A program made the translations under genes and the position numbers. From Dokdonella_A sp963834755 (lineage in GTDB: Bacteria; Pseudomonadota; Gammaproteobacteria; Xanthomonadales; Rhodanobacteraceae): a stretch of DNA of 64,000 nucleotides. Numbering within the stretch: the stretch's first letter is position 1; each line of letters begins with the position of its first letter. Under the pieces are notes generated by a model. It did not search any database. It saw only the letters and a list, made by a program, of their open reading frames with translations, and was not told the origin of the DNA. Of the stretch, positions 7,604 through 17,418 are shown piece by piece. Location of the stretch: positions 1 through 64,000 of the forward strand of contig CAWICQ010000011.1 of NCBI GenBank assembly GCA_963834755.1, given 5' to 3'.

Positions 7604-8522
7604 GTTCGGACCATGGCTATTGACGCTCGGTGCGCGACGGAAAGCGAGTCGGAGATGGTCACCATGTCGCGGCGCAACAGTTCGGGCGTGAAATGACTGC
7701 TTTCGACCCTAAGCGGACATTCGATGTGAGCGACTTGATGGGTGCAACCCCGCCTCCGTTTGGCGCATGCTGAGCGGACACCGCGCCTTGGCGCCAGATT
7801 TTGAACGCAGCGTCATCGTAAACTGGCGCATGCGAACCGGGTGGAGAAGGCGCAATTGTCAGACCCACAGCCACTGGAGGCGAGCGACCTTGCCGCGCAA
7901 CCGCCCTCTGCCACACCGCTCCCCGCCAACCGACACTGGACCGACGCCGTCCTGTCGATCTCGGCCATCGTCATCTCGGCGATTTCGCTATGGGTTGCCA
8001 TCGATACAAATAAGACCAACCGCCAGCTGGTTGTGGAGGCTTCGTGGCCCTTCCTGCAAATCTACGCTAGCGGCGCTGGCGGCGGCAACGGAGGACAGAG
8101 AGTATTGTCGCTGAACGTCCAGAATGCGGGCGTCGGACCCGCCAAGATCGAAACGTTCGAATTGTTCTGGAGCGAAAAACCGTATCGGTCCTCAGCAGAT
8201 CTGATGAAAGATTGCTGCGGGTACATGCCCGGTAGCAATCGATCAGACGCGGAGAATGCACTGGGCACCAGCGAAGTCGCCGGAACCGTTTTGCGAGCGG
8301 GCGATAACGTGCCGATCATTCGGTATGTGCTGACCACCGAAAACGCCGCGACCTGGAACGCCTTCAGTGCTCAACGATTCAAGCTCAACTACCGGGTCTG
8401 CTACTGCTCAGTCTTCAACGAATGCTGGTTGAGCAATAAACAATCGGTCGGCGATCAGCAGAATCTGAACCCGCGCAGCGTAAAAGTGTGCCCGCAGCCA
8501 AACCTCCCCTACGCCGAGTGAT
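7604..8522. repeat. ~920-bp direct duplication, copy 1
   Basis: Nearly identical to 47313-48229. It begins GTTCGGACCA just upstream of the DUF2924 start, contains the border motif GGCTATTGACGCTC at 7615-7628, and ends with the stop of the membrane-protein gene. In the other copy the left neighbour is an IS3 remnant instead of DUF2924. Confidence 0.9.
7856..8521 (+). CDS. Single-TM membrane protein, copy 1
   Basis: 221 residues from a TTG start at 7856 with a strong GGAGAAGG site five bases before it; an in-frame GTG at 7841 is the alternative. A proline-rich N-terminal tail (about 20 residues) is followed by one membrane segment (AVLSISAIVISAISLWVAI), then a soluble domain with cysteines (KDCCGYMPG, YRVCYCSVFNECW). 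Such proteins usually place the C-terminal domain outside the membrane. No named family recognised. The second copy (47563-48228) differs at only a few residues. Upstream of the GTG, the longer frame open in copy 2 has ACG in place of ATG. Confidence 0.65.
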   Translation: MSDPQPLEASDLAAQPPSATPLPANRHWTDAVLSISAIVISAISLWVAIDTNKTNRQLVVEASWPFLQIYASGAGGGNGGQRVLSLNVQNAGVGPAKIETFELFWSEKPYRSSADLMKDCCGYMPGSNRSDAENALGTSEVAGTVLRAGDNVPIIRYVLTTENAATWNAFSAQRFKLNYRVCYCSVFNECWLSNKQSVGDQQNLNPRSVKVCPQPNLPYAE

Positions 8523-8605
8523 GGTCGCGAGGACAAGACCGACTTTGATTGGTTCTACAACGGCACGCCAATCATGCATCGAGGCCTTCTGGCCGATACC
8601 TCACA

Positions 8606-10074
8606 TCACGAATCTTTCGACGGCGCTCTCAGACCAAGCCGCTCGGCCTCCATGCGCATGAACACAAGTGCGGCGGGCTCCTGCATCTGCTCCTGAAAGT
8701 ACGCCAGTGCCTGCGCGGTCGAATCGACCTGATCGTCATACGACCCGACCGGAAACAGCATCAATTCGGTTTCGTACGCCGCGAGCCAGGGCGCCTCTGT
8801 TGGCAGATGCACCTTACCCGCTTCGATGAGGCCGGTCTGATTGCTCATGCGCATCGTCTTGTCCTTGTCCGCTTTAATGGCCTTGAGCGAGTAAAGCCCT
8901 TCCCGCTTCAGCTCCTGCAAGAGCGCGATGCCGGAGCTCTTATCCTCGACCAAGATGGTCTGCGGTTCGTGTAATGCAGCCTGCTGCAGCAACGCGCGTT
9001 TGAGATCGGGGTACTCGACCTGCTTGCGATAGACGTCGATCAGGAAAAGGTGCTCGCCTTTGATGCCCCAGGTCGTCCCGACGCTGTAGCTGTTGAGCTC
9101 TCCTGCCTTGCTCGCGGTATCCCAACTCTGCAGCACCTGATCAAACGGTTCGGGCGGATCGGTGTAGCGCGGAAACCAGCGGAGTTGGATGAGGTTGCCA
9201 TCCGGAAGGATCGGCTGTTGCTGGTACTGTGCGGAGAAGTAGTAACTTCCGAGTGCGATGCGAATCTGCGCAAGGGCGTCTGCCGACTCTCGCGCGGGAT
9301 GCAGCAACTCGCCGGCCTTGCGACCGAAGGTGCGTGCCCCTTTGAGCGTCTCGACGACGTACGTCTCGTCGGCTTCAGCCGTTGCCGCGAGCCGGAGGTG
9401 CCGCCACGCTTCCCCGCCTTCGCGTAGTACGTGACCGGTCAGATCATCGACGTGGAGCCGCTGCATGGCGATCACGATGGCGCGCTCTGGCCTTGTCGTT
9501 GAGGCGGCTGTAGAGCGTGCTCTTGAACCAGCGGTTGACCGCTTCGCGCTGCACGTCCGAAAGCATTTCGTCCGGCTTGGCCGGATCGTCGATGACGACG
9601 AGATCGCCACCGCGTCCTGTCAGCGAGCCACCGACCGAGGTCGCCAGGCGCGCGCCGCCCTGCACCGTGTAGAAATCGCCGACGCGCGGACTTCCGCCGA
9701 TCGACGCGTGTCGCGAAGACCGCCTCATACCAGCGGCTCGTCATGATCTTGCGGCAGTCGAACGCGAGCTTCTCGGCGAGGTCCGCGCCGTAGCTCGCGC
9801 AGATGACCCCCGCACTCGGCTGATGTCCCAAGGTCCAGGCGACGAAGGCGACCGAGGTCGCGATCGACTTCAGCGAGCGAGGCGGCAGGTTGATGATGAG
9901 GCGCGTCGTCTCACCGCGGCCGAGCCGCTCCAACTCGCCGGAGAGCACGCGCAGGTGCCAGTTGTCCTGGAACGGCGTACCTGGATGCAGCGTCTCGAAA
10001 CACTTGCGCAGGAAGCTATGGAAGTCGCTGCGAAGCAGCGCGGCAACGAGAGCGGCTTCGGTCCGGGCCATCAA
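8606..10074 (-). pseudogene. Phage terminase large subunit, two frameshifts
   Basis: Three consecutive frames together give one terminase. The first (10074 to about 9690) holds FHSFLRKCFETLHPG and the ATPase motif LPPRSLKSIATSVAFVAW. The second (about 9688 to 9485) holds GGARLATSVGGSLTGRG and DLVVIDDPAKPDE. The third (about 9480 to 8606) holds AIVIAMQRLHVDDLTGHVL and the nuclease part with LQSWDTASKAGE and QTILVEDKSSGIALLQEL. Each junction is explained by one extra base: within the CGCGCG near 9683-9688 and near 9485. The protein pieces are otherwise well conserved, so the damage is recent or an indel error. The start overlaps the DUF5681 stop (ATGA). It would have packaged phage DNA. Confidence 0.8.
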
Positions 10075-10448
10075 CGCGACCTCTTGCGTCGGCGTCGCGT
10101 GGGCGCGTCTGTCTCCGGATCATTGTCTTCGAGGAACGCGCGCAGCAACGCGCGATCGCTGTCGGCATCGAACCGGACATCGGCGTCGCCTTCACCGCGC
10201 GAGAGCTGCAGCAGACTCACGCTGAGCCGTGCCGCGCCCATGTCGCCGCCGAGCGCTTTCGACATGAGCTTGGTCAGCATCGCCTCGGCGACCGAAATGC
10301 GCCGTGCACGACCGTTCTCGTGCGCGACGATCTTGCGGTTGAACACGCGTTCGACCAGCGTCTCGAGATTCTTCGAGCCTTTGGGGCGACCTTTGGGGTT
10401 GCCGGTCTGGCCTTTCCGAAAGCGCGTTGCGTCGCGGCGTCTTGCCAT
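10071..10448 (-). CDS. DUF5681 protein (terminase small-subunit-like partner)
   Basis: 125 residues. The N-terminus has the family signature FRKGQTGNPKGRPKGSKN followed by LVERVFNRKIVAHENGRARR, then a helical region (VAEAMLTKLMSKALGGD). The C-terminus is acidic, then basic. DUF5681 genes usually lie immediately upstream of phage large terminase genes, as here with a 4-bp overlap, and probably fill the small-subunit role. It is the only intact gene of this phage packaging module, so it is likely non-functional in context. Confidence 0.75.
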   Translation of the reverse strand: MARRRDATRFRKGQTGNPKGRPKGSKNLETLVERVFNRKIVAHENGRARRISVAEAMLTKLMSKALGGDMGAARLSVSLLQLSRGEGDADVRFDADSDRALLRAFLEDNDPETDAPTRRRRKRSR

Positions 10449-10481
10449 AGCCGACGCGGTAGGTGGTACCGGTGCGTCTTC

Positions 10482-11883
10482 TTAGCCATGCGCCACCGCG
10501 CGGCCTTCGGCCAGTTCGTCAAAGGTGCAGCGGTGCGTTGCATGGACCGCGGCACGCTGCGTCATGCGCTGCCAGCGCCGGACGGCGACATCGACGTAGA
10601 TCGGATCGAGTTCGATGCCGCGCGCGATGCGACCGGTGCGCTCGGCCGCGATCACGGTCGTCCCCGATCCGAGGAACGGATCCAGCACAAGGTCGCCTCG
10701 CGTGGAAGCATCCAGGAGCGCATCGGCAACCAGTGCGACCGGTTTTACGGTCGGATGCAGGTCGGCGATGTGGTCTTCCTCGCTGGAGCGCGCCGAAGGA
10801 GTGGATCGCCGGGATACGACCAGACGTTCGATCGGTGCCGGCCGAACCGGCCGAGCTGCACGTTGTTCGTGTGCGCGTCGCCTTTCCGGCTTTGAACACC
10901 CAGACGAACTCGTGCTGCGAGCGGTAGAGACTGCCCATGCCGGCGTTGCCTTTGTTCCAGACGCAGCAAGTTCTTGGTGTCGGCATAGATGCTGTCGGCG
11001 GCCTCGAGCAGCTCGCCGACGTGGCGCCAGTCCATGCAGACGTAGTGCAGTGCGCCGTCCGTTGAATGCCGTACCATCAGGGCGAACGCTTGGCGCAGGA
11101 AGTCCGTGAACGCCGACCGGCTCATTTCGCCCGACGCCTGCACGAACTCGCGGTGGCGGACCTGACCGAGACCGCTCACGTGGCCATCGATCGGCACGTT
11201 GTAAGGCGGATCGGTGAATACGATCGGCGACGCGCTCCGTTCCCAAGAGACGCGCGTAGATCGACGGGATCGAGCGCGCTGCCACAGGCGATGCAGTGCG
11301 CGCCGAGCCGCCAGATATCACCGATGCGACTCACCGCCGGCGAAAGTGTGAGCGGCGCATCGTCGGGATCTGGCGCTTCGCTTGCCGGCTCGCCTTGAAT
11401 CAGCAGGTCGATGTCCGGGAGCTCAAAGCCGGTGACATCGAGTGTGAAGTCGAGGTCGACCGCGGCCAGTGCGACGAAGTGCTCGGCGAGGAGCGCGCGG
11501 TCCCATGTGGCATTCTCAACGAGACGATTTTCAGCGATCGCGAACGCGCGCTTCTGCGCATCGGTCAGGTGCGCAAGCTGGATGGTCGGGACCGTAGGAA
11601 GTCCGAGCTCGTTCGCCGCCAAGAGGCGTCCATGGCCGGAGATCACCTGACGGGCCTCGTCGATGAGCAGCGGAACGTTGAAACCGAAAGCGGCGATCGA
11701 GCGTGCGATCTGCCCAATCTGCTGCGGGCTATGGACGCGTGCGTTCGCCGGGTTCGCCGTCAACGAGGCCACGCGCGTCTGCGAAACGACGAGTGGACGG
11801 GCGTCAAGCGCGCGTGCACCTGCAGGCCGGGAGGCGACTTGTTTTCCTCGGGACCTACGATAAGTTGGCGGCGTAGTACTCAT
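10482..11883 (-). pseudogene. ParB-domain DNA methyltransferase, multiply frameshifted
   Basis: The N-terminal frame (from the ATG at 11883) has a ParB/Srx-type domain: NPANARVHSPQQIGQIARSI, LIDEARQVISGHGRLLAANE and AFAIAENRLVENATWD. The methyltransferase part is scattered over all three frames: a DPPY motif near 11205 (IVFTDPPYNVPIDGHVSG), then HYVCMDWRHVGELLEA, WNKGNAGMGSLYRSQHEF, NNVQLGRFGRHRSNVW, and finally LHPTVKPVALVADALL with DPFLGSGTTVIAAERTG. At least five frame changes are needed. Intact relatives are phage-borne N4/N6 methyltransferases. As in the terminase, residue conservation survives while frame does not. Confidence 0.75.
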
Positions 11884-11965
11884 GTGCGCTCCAAGGACCA
11901 AGAAACGTCGTGCTCATCGCACGCGCGTCCGATGGTAGGAGCGCAGCTTTCCGGCTTGGGGGTGG

Positions 11966-12661
11966 CTAATTCGGATCGACGGCCGAAGCGGTCCCGTAGA
12001 TCGCCGGGCTCGCCCGCATCACGAACTGGACGTCGTCGGACCGGATCTTCCTCGCCTCTCTACGCACCCACTCGCGCATGGCCCCAATGGGGCCGCGGTC
12101 GCGGCGGTGCAGAGGCAGAAAATCTTTCGCCGCATCGAGTGCTCGCACGAAGGGCGCCCGATCAGAGGTTCCCGGGCGCTCGCCCGTTGCACGCCACCAA
12201 CCCCGGCCTAAGCGGTTGACCAACGTGGTGAGTTCATCGACTCGACGCGGTCGGCCGCGAGCACGCGGGCGATGATCGACCAGTCGCGCCCAAGTCTCAG
12301 CCGCTGAGTGCGGAAATGCCCATTCGAACGCCAGAGCGGTGGCCTGCCCTTTCTTGATCCGAAGCTCAGTGGCCAGTACTCGAATCAAAGACCGAAATTG
12401 GACGCCATTCTCGCGGGCTCGGATCTCGATATTCTCTAAGACCACCGATGCCGCGTCATCGCTGTTCGTCTCCACTTCCCATACCAACCGCCTCGCGGTT
12501 CCTCGGCAGACGTACATGCGACCCAGGAAAGGCCGACTTCCCGCGAGTGCGATCTCCTGAATGCGGCGCACAATCGGGTCGTTCGAAAAGTCCTTTTCGG
12601 GATCGAACGTTCTCGGGGCCGGATCGAGCGCGTAATCGACGGTGGAAATATCTGGTTTCAT
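11966..12661 (-). CDS. Hypothetical protein next to the phage module
   Basis: 231 residues, no signal peptide or membrane segment. The middle (about 85-120) is a mixed helical region (FRSLIRVLATELRIKKGQA); the rest is rich in Arg and Asp with a basic stretch (RPRARGRPRRVDELTTL). I recognise no family. It lies on the same strand as, and upstream of, the ParB-methyltransferase remnant, so it may belong to the phage module. The frame is intact and codon use looks typical for the region. Confidence 0.45.
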   Translation of the reverse strand: MKPDISTVDYALDPAPRTFDPEKDFSNDPIVRRIQEIALAGSRPFLGRMYVCRGTARRLVWEVETNSDDAASVVLENIEIRARENGVQFRSLIRVLATELRIKKGQATALAFEWAFPHSAAETWARLVDHRPRARGRPRRVDELTTLVNRLGRGWWRATGERPGTSDRAPFVRALDAAKDFLPLHRRDRGPIGAMREWVRREARKIRSDDVQFVMRASPAIYGTASAVDPN

Positions 12662-12959
12662 GATCCCGCATCATATCGCGACAAGGCGGTCGATAGGCTC
12701 TAGCGTCACACCGAAAGCGGTTCTTGAAGCGCTCTTGGCTTCGTGCGCGTCACCGTGGTTGATCCACGAACGTAACGGCCTTCAGCACATGCGATGTTCC
12801 TTGTGTGATCTTTCAAAAAGAAGAACGGCCCGACCCATCGCTTCCTCCAAGTCCACCGTCGAATTCCTCGACGGCTATCGTTTGTGCGTATATCTGAAGT
12901 CGATGCGGCTCAACCGTTTCGAGCATGAGAATCCATCGTCCTTATTTGTCGGGCGCTGC

Positions 12960-14030
12960 TTAGACTCGCTCGAAGGTCTTCGGAATATTGCTCGGCCGGT
13001 AGGTGTCCAACGCATCTCGGCGTTGCAAGATTGACTCATGAAGTGATGAGTTCTCCGGAACGAATCGTGGGCGGCCCGAATGAATGATCCACCGCGTTTG
13101 ATAGTTTTTAGTGGGGTCGCGGCGCGGCAGCGGTATCCACTCCACCAGCCACCACCACCCTCTCAGCGATTCATGCTTCATGGCGAGTGGATTCGGAGCG
13201 GCGGACTGGGATGTGTCGCGCTCGGGCATCATGGCAATCTTCCTGGTGGGGTCCAACCGCAATCCCGTGTTTTCGACTTCAGCGACCATCCATCTTAGGG
13301 CGATCTTGGAGAGCCCAGCTTCGGGCTCGATGTAGCCACCGCCGACGTCAGAGTGAACGCCGACAAACCAGACCTGCCGCACGTTCTGGCCGGGAGAAGG
13401 TTTGTCGGTCCAAAGGTTCTGCACGAACTGGCGACGGCGTTCGTCCAGAGCGACCGCGTGCCGCACGATGCTCACCGACGGATTGCTTCGCGTGTATTGG
13501 AAGGAATCAGGATGTGTGGCCCATCCTACCGAGCTGACCGTATCCCAGAGGCCCAGGAAATAAATCCCCACCTCCCGTGAGAACGTGTCGCGAAAGCCAA
13601 GATATGTCAGGTCGTCGACCTTCTTCTTGTACATCCCCCACGCAAACGGAATCAGTTCTTCGTTGCCCGACGAAAGTAGGCCGACTTTGTGCAACATCCC
13701 CGCTAGGACGCGCGCCGTATAAGCGCCCCGACTGAATCCAAAAATGTAGATGCGGTCACCCGCCTGGTAGTACCGCATAAGAAATCGGTAGCCCGATTCC
13801 ACGTGATCGTGCAACAACAGTGCAACCGCCAAATCAACCTTTGTGATGATCCATCTCTTGAGCCTCCCGAACAGGCCCGGCGGTGGCATCGTTCCAATGC
13901 CAGGTTGATAGTAAGCCAGCTGATCAGGCGTCGACCGATCCAACATCGAGTAGATCTTTACGACATTGGTATTGGTCGCAGCGTATTCATTGTTGGTGCC
14001 GTCGAAACACAACACGATATTGCGCGCCAT
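12960..14030 (-). CDS. DUF2235 alpha/beta-hydrolase (Tle-type lipase-like)
   Basis: 356 residues from the ATG at 14030, which has GGGGGGAA before it; the ATG at 14057 is less likely. Family motifs: ARNIVLCFDGTNNEY at the start, the nucleophile elbow IYIFGFSRGAYTARVLAG (Ser about 100), FLGLWDTVSSVGW, and GVHSDVGGGY, which carries the second catalytic-type Asp. DUF2235 proteins include type VI secretion phospholipase effectors, but many are orphan intracellular enzymes. No T6SS component or immunity gene is recognised beside it, and no signal peptide is present. Intact. A repeated ~60-bp motif lies about 210 bp upstream. Confidence 0.8.
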   Translation of the reverse strand: MARNIVLCFDGTNNEYAATNTNVVKIYSMLDRSTPDQLAYYQPGIGTMPPPGLFGRLKRWIITKVDLAVALLLHDHVESGYRFLMRYYQAGDRIYIFGFSRGAYTARVLAGMLHKVGLLSSGNEELIPFAWGMYKKKVDDLTYLGFRDTFSREVGIYFLGLWDTVSSVGWATHPDSFQYTRSNPSVSIVRHAVALDERRRQFVQNLWTDKPSPGQNVRQVWFVGVHSDVGGGYIEPEAGLSKIALRWMVAEVENTGLRLDPTRKIAMMPERDTSQSAAPNPLAMKHESLRGWWWLVEWIPLPRRDPTKNYQTRWIIHSGRPRFVPENSSLHESILQRRDALDTYRPSNIPKTFERV

Positions 14031-14517
14031 AAATTTCCCCCCGGGCATATCAACCACCGAGCGTCACTTGCTGCGTGCACTCAGCCGCTACGGGAAGTGG
14101 CTCATGGATGCCCTGAAGATTCCCGGCGCGACCCCCGCTCCTCATGGATCACCTATAGCGAAGATTCTACGCGTGACGTCAATAACCGCTTGAACGGATT
14201 TGTCGGCAGGCGCTCGCTACAAAAATGGTTTCTCCCCATTTGTAAGATATCTCCTACGAATCTTTCAGATAACTCCTACGAGACTTTGCATCTGTGAAGC
14301 ACGTGCAACGCTGAAGGCATATCCAAAAGATGCGATTATTCCGCACAAGGATTTGCAGTGCCGTGCGCCGCTCTGAAATGAGATGGAATTCAGTTCTTCC
14401 CCACGCTAACAAGCGTATGCGCACCATTTTTGAGTCACATGTCCGAAAATCGCAAGCTCGAAACGTCAGCCCAATCTCTCCTTCGCACTGCTGTTGGACC
14501 ATCCGAGGAGGTCAACA
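14031..14517. other. Divergent intergenic region
   Basis: No supported gene. It separates the DUF2235 gene from the lipoprotein gene and contains the repeated motif at 14241-14297. Confidence 0.5.
14241..14297 (+). promoter_or_regulatory. Repeated ~57-bp intergenic motif with operator-like core
   Basis: TGTAAGATATCTCCTACG opens a stretch that aligns with 17787-17841 base for base over most of its length, including CTCCTACG and CTTTGCATNTGT at the end. The core is a weak form of TGTAAGAANNTTCCTACA. Confidence 0.5.
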
Positions 14518-15315
14518 ATGTTTCGGTCGTATACATTGTGCAGGGCCGTCATCTTGTTGGCGGTTCTTACCGGCTGTGCGACGCACCCATCAAAGCAGAT
14601 CCCCGTTTCCGTAGGAGCGGTGCACGCAAGCGCTAGTATTACTGGGCTTAGAGATTCAGGGGACCGCACGCCGGATGAGAATCCGAGTGGGATTGGCGCG
14701 TCCGGGCCACCGGACTGTGAAAGGTGGGGCACTGCGGACGGAGAACTCTTTCACGGCTGTGCGCGGCGCGCGGCCAAAGTTAGCCTGGTATCACTGACGG
14801 ACGCGCCGCCAGAACGCTATGGGACCGTCGCCGAACTCAAGCACAATCTTGTCGGCGACGACAAGATGCGACATCACCATACACCAAAGCTTACGGAAGA
14901 CGTCGACTCGACTCGACAGCCGGAAGAACAGCGAAACGTCGTTATCGATGCGCTGATCTATGCTTTCAAGGCCGAGGATGATCGCGATTTCCATCTAATC
15001 GTCGGTGATCCCGACTGCCACAGCCCGGTTTGTTTCATGAACGTTGAGGTTGGGGCACTGCCGGAAGATGCGGGCAGCGACAAGGATGACCTGGCAGGCG
15101 TGCGTGCGGAGTTCCGAAGCTGGATCGAAAACGAGCCCGGAGCTACATACTTGTTCTTCGTCGATGATCAAGGCAACGACAGTCCTTTGCCCGTACGCAT
15201 TGAGGGTTCCCTGTTTTACGACCTCGACCATACCGCCGGAACAGTCGGTCCGCAGGGATTTCGTCCCGATACTTCTTGGGAAATCCATCCGATTCGAAAG
15301 ATTGCGCAGCGTTAG
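14518..15315 (+). CDS. Exported lipoprotein with phage/nuclease-associated-like domain
   Basis: 265 residues from the ATG at 14518, preceded by GAGGAGG at ideal distance; the start at 14494 is less likely. The signal peptide ends in a lipobox (AVLTGCATH), so it is probably a lipoprotein. The C-terminal half (about 145-265) has the layout of a family I know as small exported hypothetical proteins: RDFHLIVGDPDC, FMNVEVG and a final FYDLDHTAGTVG followed by WEIHPI. Those C-terminal motifs (a Phe-Asp-x-x-His and a x-E-x-HP-hydrophobic ending) are consistent across the family; its function is not known to me. Confidence 0.65.
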   Translation: MFRSYTLCRAVILLAVLTGCATHPSKQIPVSVGAVHASASITGLRDSGDRTPDENPSGIGASGPPDCERWGTADGELFHGCARRAAKVSLVSLTDAPPERYGTVAELKHNLVGDDKMRHHHTPKLTEDVDSTRQPEEQRNVVIDALIYAFKAEDDRDFHLIVGDPDCHSPVCFMNVEVGALPEDAGSDKDDLAGVRAEFRSWIENEPGATYLFFVDDQGNDSPLPVRIEGSLFYDLDHTAGTVGPQGFRPDTSWEIHPIRKIAQR

Positions 15316-15358
15316 TACACCACTGCGTTCGCTTCGACGTGTGGCGAGGAACTCCCGT

Positions 15359-16684
15359 TTAGGCCATTCTTAAAATGGCCTCGAGAGCGAGATTGGGATT
15401 GACAATGCCGTAGCCGAGATCGGTTGTCCAAACGTGCGCCGGATTCGAAGCCGTTTGTTGCAGTACACCTTTAAGCGATGCCGGGCTGAGCGCGGCTCCC
15501 TTTCCGCTTGACCGAAGCGCCGCAACAATCCCAGCGACAACGGGACAAGCTGCGGAGGTTCCGACATGTACGGGGTACGCCACCGTGGACGCAAATTGAG
15601 CGTACCCGGCAATGTCGGGCTTCCGCGAGCCGATGGCCCCTGGCCCTTGCGCGCTATAGCCGAGTCGCGTTCCCTCGAGAGTGACAGCCGCGACTGTGAT
15701 GACATCGGGATGTGCGTTCGCACCTAATATGCTCTTCGCGGGACCGGTTCCGTCTGCTCGACAGCTCTCCATTGGACATGGTTGTCCACAATTCCCGGCG
15801 CAGAACAACACGTCGACCCCGGATGCAAGCAGAGCGCTGATTTGTTGGCAAACAGGGTGGTTGAGGTTCGCGCTGTAGTTTGCCGGATCGCCGATCGGCG
15901 CATCAGAGGATCTGTCGAACACTTGCCACGAATTCGTGACAACCAGCGGACGTTGTGGATTGGCCTTGCGACGTTCCATAAGGTCCGCAAACGCTTCGAC
16001 CGCATCCGATAAGAACACCTGCAAGGAATCGTCAGCGGCGCGAAGTAGTGCGTAGTCAAGGACATTGGCCTCTGGCGCCGCGAGACGCATATCGAATGCG
16101 CACATGGTGCCGTGCGCCTCGGAAGGTTCCGTGGAGTCCGCTGAACCGGCCTCATAATCCGCGCCTTTGGGAGACCATCCCGCTCCAACAGGAATGACGC
16201 TTCCGTCAATGCCCCCATCAACAACCGCGACATCGACTCCCCGGCCGGTCAGATTGTTGTCCACAAGAGAAGGCCGCCTAATGCGATTGCTGACGTCGGA
16301 TGCAGATCCAACGGGCGCTGCATTGCAGTACGAAGCAGCCGGTGCGATAGCCAGATCGGCATATATGCCGACGACGGAATCTCGCGCATCGTGAGCGAGC
16401 CGACGCTCCGCCTCAAGATCTTCTATCGATGCGCATACGGCGTATGTCGTCGACCTTGCGACACGCCCGTCCGAATTAGATCCAATCAAAGCATGATGGG
16501 GGGAATGTATCCTCACGGGATGCCGGGCTTCAATCAATCGAACGCCTGCACAGCGAAGCACTTCCAAATGTTTAGTGGCATGAGAGGCATCTCGTGTCGC
16601 CCATGCGCGATGGAGTGCCTCGTGCGCCCTGACCTGTATGATCCGCCGCGCCAAGATCAATCCTCCCACTCTAGCCTTGCCCAA
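15359..16684 (-). CDS. S8 family subtilisin-like serine protease, no signal peptide
   Basis: 441 residues. The catalytic triad is intact: Asp156 in VDVAVVDGGIDGS, His191 in EAHGTMCAFD, and Ser377 in HVGTSAACPVVAG. The ~140-residue N-terminal part is Arg/His-rich and has no signal peptide, so the enzyme may act in the cytoplasm or leave by another route. DVLFCAGNCGQPCP carries the oxyanion Asn region. It lies 32 bp downstream of a membrane-protein gene on the same strand and is probably cotranscribed with it. Some S8 proteases paired with membrane partners belong to defence or stress systems; that role here is speculative. Confidence 0.8.
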   Translation of the reverse strand: MGKARVGGLILARRIIQVRAHEALHRAWATRDASHATKHLEVLRCAGVRLIEARHPVRIHSPHHALIGSNSDGRVARSTTYAVCASIEDLEAERRLAHDARDSVVGIYADLAIAPAASYCNAAPVGSASDVSNRIRRPSLVDNNLTGRGVDVAVVDGGIDGSVIPVGAGWSPKGADYEAGSADSTEPSEAHGTMCAFDMRLAAPEANVLDYALLRAADDSLQVFLSDAVEAFADLMERRKANPQRPLVVTNSWQVFDRSSDAPIGDPANYSANLNHPVCQQISALLASGVDVLFCAGNCGQPCPMESCRADGTGPAKSILGANAHPDVITVAAVTLEGTRLGYSAQGPGAIGSRKPDIAGYAQFASTVAYPVHVGTSAACPVVAGIVAALRSSGKGAALSPASLKGVLQQTASNPAHVWTTDLGYGIVNPNLALEAILRMA

Positions 16685-16716
16685 AGAACCTAGGGATTAT
16701 CCAGGGCGAAACACAG

Positions 16717-17418
16717 CTATTTCGTCGTCGACCCTGGAGTCGCTCCCGTCTTGTTGGGCTGGTCGCCATCGTTCCCACCGCCGCCAGCCTGCCCCTCTTC
16801 GGATCTGCCCGCCGCCGCACTTGTCGCGACATTCGCGGTCCGGGCCGGCCCAGTCGGAGCATTCCGATCTGCACTCTTCTCAAACGAACCGATGATGTTC
16901 ACTACGAACATCTCAGAGAATCCTGCTACGAAGCTCCAGAAGAAAAGCTTTGCGTACTCCTTCGGCTCTTCGCTGCGCATATGAAATAGCCGCAGGAGGT
17001 CCTGTACGCCCGCGTCTTTGTCGTATACGAATTGCGGGAACAGATCGCCCGCCAAGAGCCCGGACAAGAAAATGAGATAGAGAACAAGCGCTAGAACCCC
17101 TCCTACAAAGGGTGACAGCCAAATATAGACTCGCGACCTCGATAACAGCTGCAGATCATCGTCGGAGAGGTTCTTCAACCGCCTTTGCAGGGACACGAAG
17201 CCACCGATGACGCCCGCTGACATCACAATCGGAAAGACATAGCCGCGACTGCCAAGCTCCAACGGGAGGGCCAGCGCGATAGAGATCAACGAGATCAGAA
17301 TCACTAGTGCAAGCAGTAGTTGACGGCTGATCTTCGCGTACCACTCAACACGATCGGCGAGAGCACGAGTCTCATCGCCTGTAGTCGTTGCGCTGGGAAC
17401 CTTCATGTCTGCAGCCAA
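16717..17418 (-). CDS. Membrane protein upstream of the S8 protease gene
   Basis: About 233 residues from a TTG at 17418 with GGGACA upstream, or 229 from the ATG at 17406. Four hydrophobic segments: LLLALVILISLISIALALPL, VFPIVMSAGVIGGFV, IWLSPFVGGVLALVLYLIFL, and FFWSFVAGFSEMFVVNIIG. A Gly/Asn/Asp-rich soluble tail follows. No family recognised with confidence. The gene probably forms an operon with the S8 protease (32 bp apart). The repeated intergenic motif lies about 370 bp upstream. Confidence 0.6.
   Translation of the reverse strand: MAADMKVPSATTTGDETRALADRVEWYAKISRQLLLALVILISLISIALALPLELGSRGYVFPIVMSAGVIGGFVSLQRRLKNLSDDDLQLLSRSRVYIWLSPFVGGVLALVLYLIFLSGLLAGDLFPQFVYDKDAGVQDLLRLFHMRSEEPKEYAKLFFWSFVAGFSEMFVVNIIGSFEKSADRNAPTGPARTANVATSAAAGRSEEGQAGGGGNDGDQPNKTGATPGSTTK

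Noticed and set aside
15361..15381. Perfect 8-bp inverted repeat AGGCCATT-N5-AATGGCCT at the end of the S8 protease gene
   Set aside because: It lies inside the coding sequence and has no T-run; may be chance or a weak terminator.
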